Assembly: GCF_964355755.1 (NCBI RefSeq)
Contig: NC_092672.1
Location: 9,482,501 to 9,546,500 of the forward strand
Length of the DNA: 64,000 bases
DNA from: Antedon mediterranea
Taxonomy: Eukaryota; Echinodermata; Crinoidea; Comatulida; Antedonidae
Direction: 5' to 3'
Position numbers and translations under genes: made by a program
Shown here: piece by piece, positions 22,062-34,330 of the stretch
Numbering within the stretch: position 1 is the stretch's first letter
Layout: each line of letters begins with the position of its first letter
The notes under the pieces: model-generated
The model's database searches: none
What the model saw: only the letters and a program-made list of their open reading frames with translations
What the model was told of the DNA's origin: nothing

Positions 22062-22067
22062 AATAAA
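22062..22067 (+). terminator. Poly(A) signal of A4
   Basis: AATAAA 24 nt after the stop, followed within 10 nt by a GT-rich element (TTTTGTGTGGTC). The same arrangement is conserved after A5 at 26180-26185. Confidence 0.6.
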
Positions 22068-23489
22068 GTGCTTTTGTGTGGTCAGTAGTATAAAGTACAA
22101 ATCTGAATCCAAACTGGCAATACTATTATTTTAAAATATCAATAATACTATGATATAGACAAAGAACTTACTGTCATTTAAACAAGGCCATATACATGGC
22201 TGTAGTCGCATGCGTTTACCGACATTTAGAGTTTACCGACCGATCGACATAGTTAGCTATAGCATAGGTAACATAAGGTAAACATGATTGTATTATAGAG
22301 AAAAAACACTGTAGTACATTATTATTAGAAAAAGAAATAAATACGTGTCTATGTGGTATTGTAGTTATTTTTAATAAAATTGTTTCTTAGATCTTATGTG
22401 TTTGTATTTTGTTTTCTTGTTTATGCAGACACGCACAACACTTTAGTCTTAAACTAAATACTTCAATCATTATTATAAATCACCGTTTGTAGTGACTATG
22501 CTACCAGCCTAAATTATCAAATGTTATAATTATTCAAAAACTTTGTCAACAAAAATAAAAGAAATCAAATATCTTGTTACATTATACAGTCGTCTATGAA
22601 TCGTGACATTAATAATCAATTTAACCAAGTTATCTGTATCATGTGTTGTATCTATGAATGTTCCACCAGTTCCATCAGTAAGGTGGCTGAATAAGGTTTA
22701 GAATACGAAACTATACATACAATTTCCTCCTGCTTTAAATCTAGTTCAGCGTAAATGTATGTTGGAATAATAAGGTGCTTCCATAGTTAAACTATTAGCT
22801 TAATTTATTCTTCTTTTATTTGGAATGGGGGTGGCTAATATCATGTTTAATATACGCTATTATAGCTAATATCATGTTTGTCTACAGTCGATGTAAGTTA
22901 ATGAGTTCTATATTAGTTGTACGTTAGACTTACCCCTCTGTCTGTATTTATTGTCTTTTTATGTTAGTCCACCAGTCGACGTTTCAATTCTTGTCTGAAA
23001 AATATAAACTCAAGTAGTATACGTATGAAACGCCATATGTGCCAAGATATTTATATTTTTACTAATATTAAGTCAAAACTCCGTCTGGAACCCAAACTAG
23101 TTATACGTTTAATTGAGCGCATGCCCTATCATGTTCATCGACAGATACAACTTCTCTATCGTCCTTGACGTTTTGAATTTTCTAATTGTTATCATTGGAA
23201 TCATTTAACGATTGGTTTTGTTTTGAAGTTTCACATATAAGGAAAAGTATGATTGAATGAAACTAAAATGAATGTTTCAAATAAACATTCTTCTAGGCTA
23301 GAGGCTCTGCATGTTGATGATATCGTTGATTGTCGTCTCAGTTCTTTTTGACGAAATCAGTTTTCCATCTGAAAATTCCAACAAACTATGTTCGTGTAGA
23401 TAAGTATCCTTTCTTCTGGTTTCTATCCTTTGTTGTTTTTTTTTTCATGTTGTTGCTCATTCTGTATATGTATTCTTTTGTTTTTGCGC
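22068..23489. other. A4 3' flank, duplicated downstream of A5
   Basis: Collinear with about 26186-27900. It includes a diverged copy of the hairpin repeat (22190-22265), and TATTTATTGTCTTTTTATG..CGTCTGGAACCCAAACTAG at 22945-23100. No gene is seen. The short frame at 23330-23533 is hydrophobic by base composition and not conserved in the copy. Confidence 0.6.
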
Positions 23490-24903
23490 TGCATTTCTTA
23501 CATACTGTAATTGTGAAATATTCACGTTATTAAAAAATTGAAGTGATCCAATAAAAATAAAGAAAGTCTATCGTTATGTCTCAATGTATAACGTTACTCC
23601 AACGTAATACACCACCACATAAGGAAAAAGGGACCAAACATTTGTAACAGCTCAAAAACCGGTAAATCCTCATTATACTAAGAAAAGTATGAATGCATAT
23701 TTTTACCCGTACTGTTCTCCTTTGGATCCGGTATTAAGGTTACCATTTTGGGTGATTAAAAGTTATGTACATTATATTGGCTTCCCTGCTTTCTCTTATT
23801 TATGTTCGTGTCAGATATGTAATGATCTATCGATATTTTTATACCATGAACGGAGAAATAATTTACTATTTCTGCGTGGTTTTATCTAACATCGGCTGAA
23901 AATCGCTCCTTGCTGAAGAAAACATTTTCTACAAAGACAATCCAGCATAACATAAGATTGCCTTGGTTGTACAACCATGACAGGCAGTTCTCTGCCGTTT
24001 CTCGGAATAGTGAACATCTCTAGTTATCTATATCTTTAATATAGACCGAAATATTAAAAATATCGCGCCCTCTATCTCATTTTACCAAGTATTTGCTCAG
24101 ATTATAAGCGCTTAAGTTATATTAACGTTATTCATATGGGTAAATGATGACAATAGTTTCTGATTAAGGTATTTATATTAAGTGATGGCGTAGATACTTT
24201 TCAACGTACGTGGCTGGCCCACTGTAACATTCAATCTCAAATGGTGGGTAACATTGCCACCATATAAAACTGTAGAGGAATTTTTTGGAATTTAAATATA
24301 GGCCTATCCTTTTTATTTACTCAAATTACGTATAACAATAATAATTGACGATATACTTCAAACTCGAATGGAATACATTACATGATGATATAAAAGTGTA
24401 TGACTTGAAAAGAGTCGTGAAAATTACCCAAATTCAATCTAACCAAAGCCCGCTACTAATTCATGAACGATTCGTTCGTATATGAATTACGACAAATACT
24501 TTACCGAACCCAGTCATATCGTTTCCAAGACTCTCTGGATATTTGTCGATTGCTTATGCTGGTATGAATATAGTTGTTAATCAAACTATTTAAAATATTA
24601 GTTCAAGTACTTAATTTAATTTTAATTTATCAGGGTGATATATAAGCCTACATATATCTACAATTGTCCGAACTTGAAGATTAACATATTTAGGTCAACG
24701 TATACCGTTAGCATTTTAAATTAATGTATTAAATACGTATTTACATTTACGATTAGTTGTCCTCAGTCAATTGTTGGCAGTTAATTCTCATTAAGACGAG
24801 TACCACGACATCACAACCACCTAAATGGTAAATATTAGTGAAGTTTATAATTTGACATGTTAGTATAAATTGTGAATGCATCATATTATTTACATTTCGT
24901 TAG
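23490..24903. other. A5 5' flank, homologous to A2 5' flank
   Basis: Collinear with 13720-15728 upstream of A2 but without the 86-bp array and with one unit of the 30-bp minisatellite. It ends with a predicted leader-exon donor TTAG|GTAAGT at 24903/24904, giving a 76-bp intron before A5. Confidence 0.6.
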
Positions 24904-24979
24904 GTAAGTTAACATCCAAACTAATTATGCATTAGTATCCACTACTACGTATTAATAGGTGTATTTTATTTCCATCCAG

Positions 24980-26086
24980 ATGATGGAAAATGTCAATGCA
25001 TACGAAAGTTACAGCTCGGAGTATATCTATGATTGGAATTACTACACTTCAACAAACATGACCGATTGGGATGACTTCATTGAATCAATCTCATATACAA
25101 TGGTGGATAAAATCATCATCATCATATTTATGCCGATTGTCGTTGTTTTTGGCATAATTGGAAATATCACAACTATTGCTGTGATAGCTATAAATCGGCG
25201 TATGCGTACTTCGGTTAACGTATATTTAGCCAACTTGGCGATTGCGGATACGTTGTTTCTTGCGTTGGCACCTGATTTATCATGGACTTCAATTGTTAAT
25301 GGTCAACTACGCGATGAGTATAATATCGGTGTTGAAAAAACATGGATTTGCAAGTTCAACTTCTACGTCGTCGACACTACAGTCCAAGTTGCAATTTTTA
25401 CAATCCTCGCGATGTCCATCGAACGATATCGGGCAATCTGTCATCCTATTGCATTTCGAAGTAATAAGTCCCGATCGATGTTAAGAGCCACACAGGTATG
25501 TTGCTTGATATGGTGTATAACTTTAGCATGGCAGTCGAGGAAACTTGTTTGGATAGAAATGATCACACACCAATTTCCATGGCCTGACATGTATAATGGA
25601 GTCCCAAACTTAACAACAACTTGTGTTTATTGTAATGATGAATTCCACTGTAAAATTCATGAAACTCTGTGGGTGTTTGATATTTGTTTAACGTTGACGC
25701 TTATTTTAGTTGTTGTTGGTCTGTATACGGCAATTTTAGTCAAGCTTAGGAAATCTAAATTCAGTGCAGCCAATTCCACAGGTAACAATCCAAGATCAAA
25801 ATCTGAGATGAAAGTTTTCCTGACTGTGTTTCTGATTGTCACTGTCTATATTGTTTGTATTGCGCCATTCGCGTTTCTGAATGTTGTCCTAATTGTTAGC
25901 GAATACGGAGATGATTTTGCTATTAAAACAATTAATATACTCCGTGTTGCACTATATATAAATTCATCGGTAAATCCAATCATATACAATGCTGTGAATA
26001 ATGAGTTTAGACGAGCTTTTCAAGAAATGTTTAATTGTAAGAAAAGTGGGAAGTCAAAGCCAACTTCTGGTAACACTGTACACTAA
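24980..26086 (+). CDS. Class A GPCR A5, intact, mosaic gene
   Basis: 368 residues from the ATG at 24980, chosen because it follows the splice acceptor TTCCATCCAG. The in-frame ATG at 24959 lies inside the predicted intron. N-terminus and TM1 (MMENV..SYSSEYIYDW, GNITTI) resemble A2. From loop 1 on (RRMRTSVNVYLANLAIADTL, ERYRAICHPI, CLIWCITLAWQSRK, WIEMITHQFPWPDMYNG, CIAPF, NSSVNPIIYNAVNNEFRRAF) it is nearly A4. DxDE in loop 2 has become DEFHCKIH. All helices and the ERY and NPxxY motifs are present and TM6 has Ile in place of Trp. The tail is 10-15 residues shorter than in A4. Poly(A) signal at 26180-26185. Confidence 0.93.
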   Translation: MMENVNAYESYSSEYIYDWNYYTSTNMTDWDDFIESISYTMVDKIIIIIFMPIVVVFGIIGNITTIAVIAINRRMRTSVNVYLANLAIADTLFLALAPDLSWTSIVNGQLRDEYNIGVEKTWICKFNFYVVDTTVQVAIFTILAMSIERYRAICHPIAFRSNKSRSMLRATQVCCLIWCITLAWQSRKLVWIEMITHQFPWPDMYNGVPNLTTTCVYCNDEFHCKIHETLWVFDICLTLTLILVVVGLYTAILVKLRKSKFSAANSTGNNPRSKSEMKVFLTVFLIVTVYIVCIAPFAFLNVVLIVSEYGDDFAIKTINILRVALYINSSVNPIIYNAVNNEFRRAFQEMFNCKKSGKSKPTSGNTVH

Positions 26087-28375
26087 CTGCTGTTGCATGT
26101 GTATCAAACTAAACGAAAGGTACACAGCAATAACATCAACAGCTTTATATTTTAAATATGTTTACAAATTATGAATAATAATAAAGTGCTTTTTGTGTGT
26201 TCAGTAGTATAAAGTACAAATCTGAATCCATTTAACTTTGTTAACAAACTAGCAATACTATTACTTTAAAATAACAATAATACTGACAAGAGACAATGAT
26301 AGAGACAAAGAACTTGCTGTCATTTAAACAAGGCCATATACATGGCTGCAGTCGCATGCGTAAATGTATTTGGTGTTTACCGACATTTTAGTGTTTACTC
26401 ACCGATATAGTGAGCTAGAGTCTGGTTGCACGCGACTAAAAATCGCTGAGCATAGGTAACATAAGGTAAACATGATTGTATTATAGAGAAAAGACACTGT
26501 AGTACATTATTATTAGAAAAAGAAATAAATACGTGTCTATGTGGTATTGTAATTATTTTCAATAAAAGTAATGATACAACAATTGTTTCTTAGATCTTAT
26601 GTGTTTGTATTTGTTTTCTTTGTTTAAAACGTATGCAGACACGCACAACAATTAAGTCCTAAACTAAATACCGTAGGCCTACTTCACTCACTAGTATAAT
26701 CAGAAAGGTATACCTCCCTGGTATATTCATCGTTTGTAGTGAGTATGCTACCAGTCTAAATTATCAAATGTCATAATTATCCAACATATTTGCCAACAAC
26801 AATAAAATAAATCAAATATCTTGTTACATTATACAGACGTCTAATGAATCGTGACATTAACACTCTATCAATTTATCTGTATCGTTTGTTGTATCTATGA
26901 ATGTTTTATTTTTATTTTTTATTTATTCGACTTCTCACTAACTCAGTTAGTGAAGGATCTGGACCAACAGGTGGTAAACACCTCTAAAACGGTCCAGTCT
27001 CAATTTGCACAGTGGCTGTGTGTGTGTGTTCCACCAGTTTCAACAGTAATATACGTGTTCTGCTTCATTATTGTTCCTAAAGTTGACTGAATAAGGTTAA
27101 GAATACGAAACTATACATGTAACACGTCCTGCTTTAAATATAGCTCAGCATACATGCATGTTGGATTCATGGGTACTCCCATAATTAAATCAGACTTTTG
27201 CCTAATTGATTCTTCTTTTATTTGGAATGGGGTGGCTAATATCATGTTTGATATACGCTATTATAGCTAATATCATGTTTGTCTACAGTCGATGTAAGTT
27301 AATGAGTTCTATATTAGTTGTACGTTAGACTTACCCCTCTGTCTGTATTTATTGTCTTTTTTATGTTAGTCCACCAGTCGACGTTTCGATTCTTGTCTGA
27401 AAACATAAGCTCAAGTAGTATACGTATGAAACGCCATATGTGCCAAGATATTTATATTTTTACTAATATTATGTCAAAACTCCGTCTGGAACCCAAACTA
27501 AGTTATACGCGTATAACGGTCTCTGATTTAATTAAGCGCGTGTCCTATCATGTTCGTCGACAGATACAACCTCTCTATCGTCATTGACGTTTGGAATTTT
27601 CTAATTGTTATCATTGGAATCATTTAACGATTGGTTTTGTTTTTGAAATTTCACATATACCGAAAACTATATTTTTTGAATGAAATTAAAATGAATGTCT
27701 CAAATAAACATTCTTCTAGGCTAGAGGGTCTACTTGCTCTGCATGTTGATATCGTTGATTGTCGTCTCAGTTATTCTTGACGAAATCAGTTTTCCATCTG
27801 AAAATTCCAACAACCTACAGTATGTTCGTGTAGATAATTATATTTTCTTCTTGTTTTTTCTTTGTTTCAATTTGTTTATGCTGTTGCGCATTCTGTTCCA
27901 TTTTCAGTTTTGGATATTCCACCATGTAATATATTGGTGGAGGCTTTAACTGTATAGAGAGAGAGACTCGCTTGGTTGCTTGTATTAGAACTTTATTCAA
28001 CTTAACTATATGCTTCTTATAATGCAATACAGTAATATCATATCGCCTTATTAGGAACAGCGGAATAATGATGCTGTGTATTAGGTGTGTCTCTGTAAAT
28101 GTCTGTGAGTTGAAAACTCTTTTGCTGAAACTGCTGAATTATCGGTTTTTGTTCACATAGTCATTACATCATTTGTGAGCTTATCTATTGTTCTTAAGTT
28201 TTTCCAGGTACTTCTTAATGAATTGATTAATGGTATGGATATTGCTGTTCAATTTGTTCACGATATTGTTTATGATTGATATTGTTTTACAATAGAAAAT
28301 ATCTGCTTAGATTAGATACACATGTTAAAATGAATATTTTGTAGATTCAGTTTGTGAACTCTATACTGGTCATTG
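26087..28375. other. A5 3' flank and spacer
   Basis: Collinear with the A4 3' flank to about 27900. A hairpin repeat copy is at 26330-26445. An insertion of about 125 bp at about 26904-27028 (TTTATTCG.., CACTAACTCAGTTAGTGA, ending in a TG repeat) is absent from the A4 flank and looks like a small SINE-type insertion. 27900-28375 has no recognised content. Confidence 0.5.
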
Positions 28376-31300
28376 TAGTTGGGGAGCCAGGAAGGGTTTA
28401 CCTGCACCCTCTAGCAAACTATGTTAACAATGTTTTTTTGCTTCCTTATATATCAATACAAATCAATTTTTTGCTGTTGGCCGAAAAAAAATTGGGATGC
28501 TTGGTCAGTACAGGGGCCAAAAGGTCAATATGGTTAAAGTTAGAACTGTGTGTAACTTGGTAACTACTGGGTGTATTGGAATATTTTTTGTACCAAACTA
28601 CTCAGAAGACCCATATTTCTATTCACTCTAATGGGAAACTTTTGCCGAAGGTGGACAGAAACCCCTTTTCTGACCACTGGTCAAGAAATTGGCCATATGA
28701 ATATCTCATCAACCACTGGTCAGAAAGTGATAATTGTGATAATTGTGGTCTCAAATTACTCGCAAAGTATATGTTTATATTTGTTCTAATGTAATAAAAA
28801 TCATAAAACTCTAAATAAACCCCTAATTTTGACCTTTGACTTATAGCCGGCACAAATATGTTTGGGTTGGAGCACACTTTTCATATCTTATAAATTGTTG
28901 GGCGGATATGGTCATAGTTTGTGTCAAAATACTCAGAAAATACATATTTCTATTCACTTTAATGGACAACTTTTGCTAAAAATGACCATGAAATGTTATT
29001 TTTGACCATTGGTCAAGAAAATAGCCATATCAATATCTCAGCAACCACTAGTCAGAAAGTTATAATTTTAGTCTCAAATTACTCGCAAAACATATATTTA
29101 TATTTGCTCTAATTCAACAGAAATACACAAAATGTTAAAAAACACCTTATTTTTACATTTAACCTATAGCTGGTACAAACATTTTTGCGTGGAGCACACA
29201 AGTTATGAAAAAGTGGAGCCTTACTTTTCAGGTATCACATGATAAATTGAAACGCGTTGCCCACGATACACCATACGGTAGGCTACTCCAGGCCCGTAAA
29301 CTAGTTTTTATAGAGGTTCGAATTTGAAAGCCTTTGATAGACCTACCAATTACGATTAATTTGTAGGCCCTATGTGTATTAAATTTCAAATACACCGGCT
29401 CTGTGGATGATGGTTTTCAGTGAAAGAGGTGGCGATTAGGAGGGAATTCTCAACCTCAGCCCCCGCCCCCCATCGTGTTGGGATTGAGTAAGGATATTTG
29501 GAAAATATGGACCTATAGTTGACCAGAAATTAAGTTATGTAAAAATCGTATCAAAGTTCCAGCTTGGAGTCAATTGTATAAAACTTTAAAAATATATTTG
29601 AATCTGAAATATACACATAGGTCGAGCCAAGGGACGGTTAAGTGAAGGGGTCTTCTGCACCACCTCAGTCCCATCATGGTTGGAGCTGAGGTAAGAAAAT
29701 GGAAACATTGATCTTTTAGTTGGTACAATCATATCAAACTTCTCAATTCTTTAACACTAATGTTGTTTGTACTGTCTACTTTTAATTTATGGATAGGGAA
29801 AGTCACGCCGTCTCTACACACATAGACTGCTCAAATCATTATGCTATAATATCAAATTTAAACTCATGCAATATTTCACTTAAAACTATAACCATTTTCT
29901 TGTGTTTAATAAAATTATGAAAATCTAAAGAAAAATCAAAGAAAACCGTTACTACAATAGTATGACTAAGTTATAATGATCCTAAAGGACATTATTGTTA
30001 TTTACTCATATCTCCTCCTTTTTGTTGGATTTACTAATAATTTAAGAAGCAAATAAATGAATGAACATTGAATAGTAAACCATCATATTACAGCAGTGCG
30101 CATGTGATTTTAATATCCTAACTATATATTTTAGTATCCTAAATATAGGTTTGTGAATAAAGATTAACTAATTTACTTATTTTTGTTTATTTGTATTAAA
30201 AAAATTCAATATAACTTAGTATGTTGCATCAAACGGGTTATTGTAATGGAGGGAAACATTGGAACATCTGAACAAAACAAACCTAAGTTCTTTAGAATTA
30301 AATTATTAATTTTTAGTTTTAATTGTAATCACATACTGTACAGTGAGCAGTATGAATGAAGTTTAAGGTTTACTGTGCAATGTCATAACAAACATGGTAA
30401 GCTTCTCAATTAGTATTAGTTGTAAATTATAATAAGTTAGTGATTCCAAACCATAATATATAGCCATACTACGGTTACTTTGATTTGTTGTTATTATATT
30501 GTTCAACTATGGTTTTAAAATATGTAACAGTATACTGTATAGCATTTGTCATTCATTTACCGAAGTTCTTTAAAATTGTTAAACAGTGATATAGTTTAGA
30601 TTGTAATTAATACTAAATATTAATAATGATCTTGGTGATAAGAGATTTAACTGTGATGTTATTCATTAAAATTAATAGAAATATCTACTTAGGACTTCCG
30701 ATACAAAGTATTCATAGTATATACCATACTCACACAACAGTCAATGATATTTTGATATTAAGCAAGACAATTCGCTAGTTATTAAAAATGTAAGTGTGCT
30801 CCACGAAAAAATGTTTGTACCAGCTATAGGTTAAATGTCAAAATAAGGTATTTTTAAACATTTTGTGTATTTCTGTTGTATTAGAGCAAATATAATTATA
30901 TATATTGCGAGTAATTTGAAACTAAAATTATAACTTTCTGACTAGTGGTTGCTGAGAAATTGATTTGGCTATTTTCTTGACTAATGGTAAAAAATAAAGT
31001 TTCACAGTCATTTTTGGCAAAAGTTGTCCATTAAAGTGAATAGAAATATGTATCTTCTGAGTATTTTGACACCAACTATGACCATATCCGCCCACAAATT
31101 TCTGAGAAATGAAAAGTGTGCTCCAAGCCAAAAATATTTGTGCCGGCTATATATCAAAGGTCAAAATTAACGGTTTATTGACACGGTTTTATGATTTTTT
31201 ATTACATTAGAACAAATATAAACATATACTTTGCGAGTAATTTGAGACCACAATTATTACTTTCTGACCACTGGTTGCTGAGATATTCATATGGCCAATT

Positions 31301-31607
31301 TATTGACCAGTGGTCAGAAAAGGTGTTTCTGTCCACTTTTGGCAAAAGTTTCCCATTAGAGTGAATATAAATATGGGTCTTCTGAGTAGTTTGGTACAAA
31401 AATATTCCAATACACCCAGTAGTTACCAAGTTACGCAAAGTCTTAACTTTGACCATATTGACCTTTTGGCCCCTGTACTGACCGAACATCCCAACTTTTT
31501 TTCGGCCAACAGCAAAAAATTGATTTGTATTGATAAAGGAAGCTAAAAAACATTGTTGGCATAGTTTGCTAGAGGGTGCAGGTAAACCCCTTCTGGCTCC
31601 CCAACTA
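28376..31607. mobile_element. 3.2-kb element with ~820-bp terminal inverted arms
   Basis: The left arm (28376-29203) begins TAGTTGGGGAGCCAG. The right arm (30792-31607) ends CTGGCTCCCCAACTA, its reverse complement. Similarity runs through both arms, including TTTACCTGCACCCTCTAGCA near each tip. Each arm is itself made of two direct repeats with a 321-bp period (CTCAGAA at 28611, CTCAGAA at 28932). TTG flanks both tips (28373-28375 and 31608-31610), a possible 3-bp target duplication. The 1.6-kb centre has no long open frame; two related segments around CCTCAGCCCC (29450) and CCTCAGTCCC (29664) recur. It fits a non-autonomous fold-back or long-TIR DNA transposon; the superfamily is not recognised. 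Confidence 0.8.
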
Positions 31608-32154
31608 TTGGTAGAAAGGTGACATTTTATGGAAAGTATAACTACATTGCAGTCTCGATGTTTATTTTAATTACACTGGTACTATTGTTTTTTTTACTAA
31701 TAATCCTAGAAGAATAACGTTACTTATTATATTTCCTGACAATCTCTCTCCCACTTTTACCAAATAAAACATCGTTTCCTCTCTATAATGTTCCATATAA
31801 TTTGGTAAATTTTACCTAATATTCCTAGAAGAATAACGTTACTTATTATATTACCTGACAATCTCTCTCACTCGTTTACCAAATAAAACATCGTTTCCTC
31901 TCTGTATAACGTTCTATATAATTTGGTAATTAAAATTTACAGAGGTTAGTTTTAATACCAAGAATGATTCTGTTTACATGTAAATGTGACGTACATATTA
32001 CATGTCTGCGATTGGTCGAACTTGACGATGAGTATATTTATGTCAATTTATTTGCATCAGATAATCAAATGGTCAGTTACCGTCTGTCAACAGAGCTGCT
32101 AAACTTACAGCTTAACGCAAGTACTGTTTTACAGACATCGAAAGATAACAAACA
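31608..32154 (+). promoter_or_regulatory. A6 5' flank with a two-copy 119-bp tandem repeat and predicted leader exon
   Basis: CCTAGAAGAATAACG recurs 119 bp apart (31705 and 31824), each time followed by ACAATCTCTCT and AATAAAACATCGTTTCCTCT. The A7 flank (35270-35420) has a single diverged copy. ACATCGAAAGATAACAAA-CA|GTATGT marks a likely leader-exon donor at 32154/32155, shared with A7 (35590-35610). The resulting 100-bp intron ends at the A6 ATG. Confidence 0.5.
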
Positions 32155-32254
32155 GTATGTAGTATGAAGCTTTAAAATATTGAAATGTTGATATTATATG
32201 CACATCTGTTTGAATAGGATACTCTTTATTAATGTATTTTTATTATTTCTTTAG

Positions 32255-33348
32255 ATGGATAGTTCCAAAGTCTACAATAGTAGCAGAGAATATGTATATG
32301 AATCATCGTTTGTGACCGACCACTGGGATGACTTAATTCAATTAATGTCATATACAATGGTGGATAAAATCATCATCACCGTATTTATGCCGATTGTCGT
32401 TATTTTTGGTATAATTGGGAATATCACAACTATTACTGTGATAGCTAGAAATCAGCGCATGCACACGTCTGTTAACGTGTATTTAGCCAACTTGGCGATT
32501 GCGGATACGTTGTTTCTTGCGTTGGCACCTGATTTAATTTGGACGTCTTTTGTTGGTCATGGCTCAATGAACATTGAGTTTATGAATAATATTAAGAAAA
32601 AATGGATTTGCAAGTTTAATATTTACTTCGTTGACACTGCAGTCCAAGTTGCAATTTTCACAATCTTTGCGATGTCCTTCGACCGATATCGGGCAATCTG
32701 TCATCCAATTAAATTTCGTACCAGTAAGTCACGATCGTTTTCTAAAACCATAAAGACATGTTGCTTTATATGGCTTATAACTTTAGCTTGGCAGTCCAGG
32801 AAGCTGGTTTGGGTAGAAATCACCGCATTTAAATTTCCTTGGCCTGACATGTATAATGGAGTTCCAAAATCGACAACAACATGTGTTTATTGTGCACGTT
32901 CTGATGAATTAGACTGTAGAATTGATGATTATATTTATGTTTTTGATACTTGTCTATCATTGACACTTATTTTAGTTGTTGCCGGTTTGTATACGGCAAT
33001 GTTAATCACGCTAAAACGATCTACTTTCACTGCAGCTAATTCCACAGGTAACAAATCAAGATCAAAATCCGAGAAGAAAGTTTTCTTGACTGTGTTCCTG
33101 ACCGTCACCGTCTACATTGTTTGTGCTGCGCCATTTGGTCTTCGGAATATTATCGTCCTTTATACAGTAGCTATGTTGATTTTAAAACTTCACTCAAAAG
33201 TATTAATATAGTGCGTGTTTTAATATACATAAATTCTTCGGTAAATCCAATCATATATAATGCTGTAAATAATGAATTTAGACAAGCTTTTCTAGATATG
33301 TTTTATTGTAAGAATCGTGGAAACACTAACCGTACACTAACTGTTTAA
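32255..33348 (+). pseudogene. Class A GPCR A6, frameshifted before TM7
   Basis: Open from ATG at 32255 (right after TATTTCTTTAG) through TM6 in one frame, stopping at 33211. TM7 and the tail (SINIVRVLIYINSSVNPIIYN..) continue in a second frame to 33348. The shift lies in loop 3, near 33165-33180, by comparison with A1 (NIILTYGDVDYNTS). Otherwise complete: GIIGN, LANLAIAD, FDRYRAICHP, PWPDMYNG, YIVCAAPF. Loop 1 is longer than in sisters (GHGSMNIEFMNNIKKK) and loop 2 has two extra residues (CARSDELDC). One indel only, so sequencing error remains possible. Confidence 0.85.
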
Positions 33349-34299
33349 TGTGCATAACACTCAACGACAGGTACACAATAGCTCAGCCACAGGTATCAGA
33401 TAGTTTCAGATATATCTGTTAAATGTACAACAATTAAAACTATGTTACAGAAATTACGGGTGAAAAACATATTCAACAACATTGAAATGGTTTACGACCG
33501 AACATGGACATTTTACGAAATTTGCTAAATCCATCTTCCAACACCTAACTGCCTTATTATGTATTGCAGGCAAAAAGGCTTTGGATATAATACCTGTTAA
33601 AATACAACAATGTGATCATATTTAAACTTTCAAATTAAATTACAAACAAATTGTATATATTTTATTTTCTACAGTATATTGATATTTCAACTTCATTTCA
33701 CTGTAGCTTAGCGTCTCTTTATGGTTATTTTCATATTTACAAAAAGGACAATTGTACCACCTTATTTCTGAATTATGTTTTCCTGTAAAAATATTTTTTT
33801 AAATAAAAATAAATACACTTCTCTTTAAATTGTTTAATACAGAATTTGTCAAAATTCTGCTGTAAAAACCCCTTTTCAGTATAGTTTTCATGTTATCAGA
33901 TGACTTCCAATTTCGTTTTCATGTTACTTCAAGTTTGTGGGTGTACGGTGATAAAAATTGTAAAATCTATTTTAAAATAGTGATCTCATAACACCGTTTA
34001 TTTTTCATAATTTAAAATATACCTTTGTATTACAACATTTGTATACAACGGAATATGGGCAATTTGAACTGTCCACTTATTATGAACGTGCTTATTTTCC
34101 GACAAATCCTGTAAAAAACATTATGAAACATTAGGGGAATCTATAGATCGATAATTATTGGAATGTAACACTCTTTGGCTGCATCTGGTCTTTCTCACTA
34201 ACAATGTTATACCTAATTTATGTGTAAACTATTTAGAAATAATTAGGCTGTATTGTGTGTTCAATACTCACTTACTCATACTAACATAATGCATGGTTT
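33349..34299. other. A6 3' flank, first copy of a duplicated segment
   Basis: Blocks at about 33740-34250 recur in order at about 34510-34810 (ACCACCTTATTTCTGAATTATG at 33756 and 34534; TGCATCTGGTCTTT at 34180 and 34750). This shows a local duplication with indels. On the minus strand a remnant reading WYNCPFCKYENN hints at a decayed zinc-binding reading frame, but no gene can be supported. Confidence 0.4.
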
Positions 34300-34330
34300 A
34301 CAATATATAAATTCTTCGGTAAATCCAATT
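34300..34330 (+). pseudogene. Orphan TM7 fragment of a cluster-A GPCR
   Basis: About 30 bp identical in sense to the TM7 region of A6 (ATATAAATTCTTCGGTAAAT then CCAATT, coding YINSSVNPI). It is broken off on both sides, so it is a relic of a lost receptor copy. Confidence 0.6.

Noticed and set aside
24959-24979. Upstream in-frame ATG for A5
   Set aside because: It lies between the predicted donor and acceptor of the leader intron; A2 and the other paralogues start at the ATG after the acceptor.
28354-28877. Short frames in both strands of the left arm of the fold-back element, mirrored at 30928-31546
   Set aside because: They repeat because the arms repeat; no conserved protein motif, and interrupted between sub-repeats.
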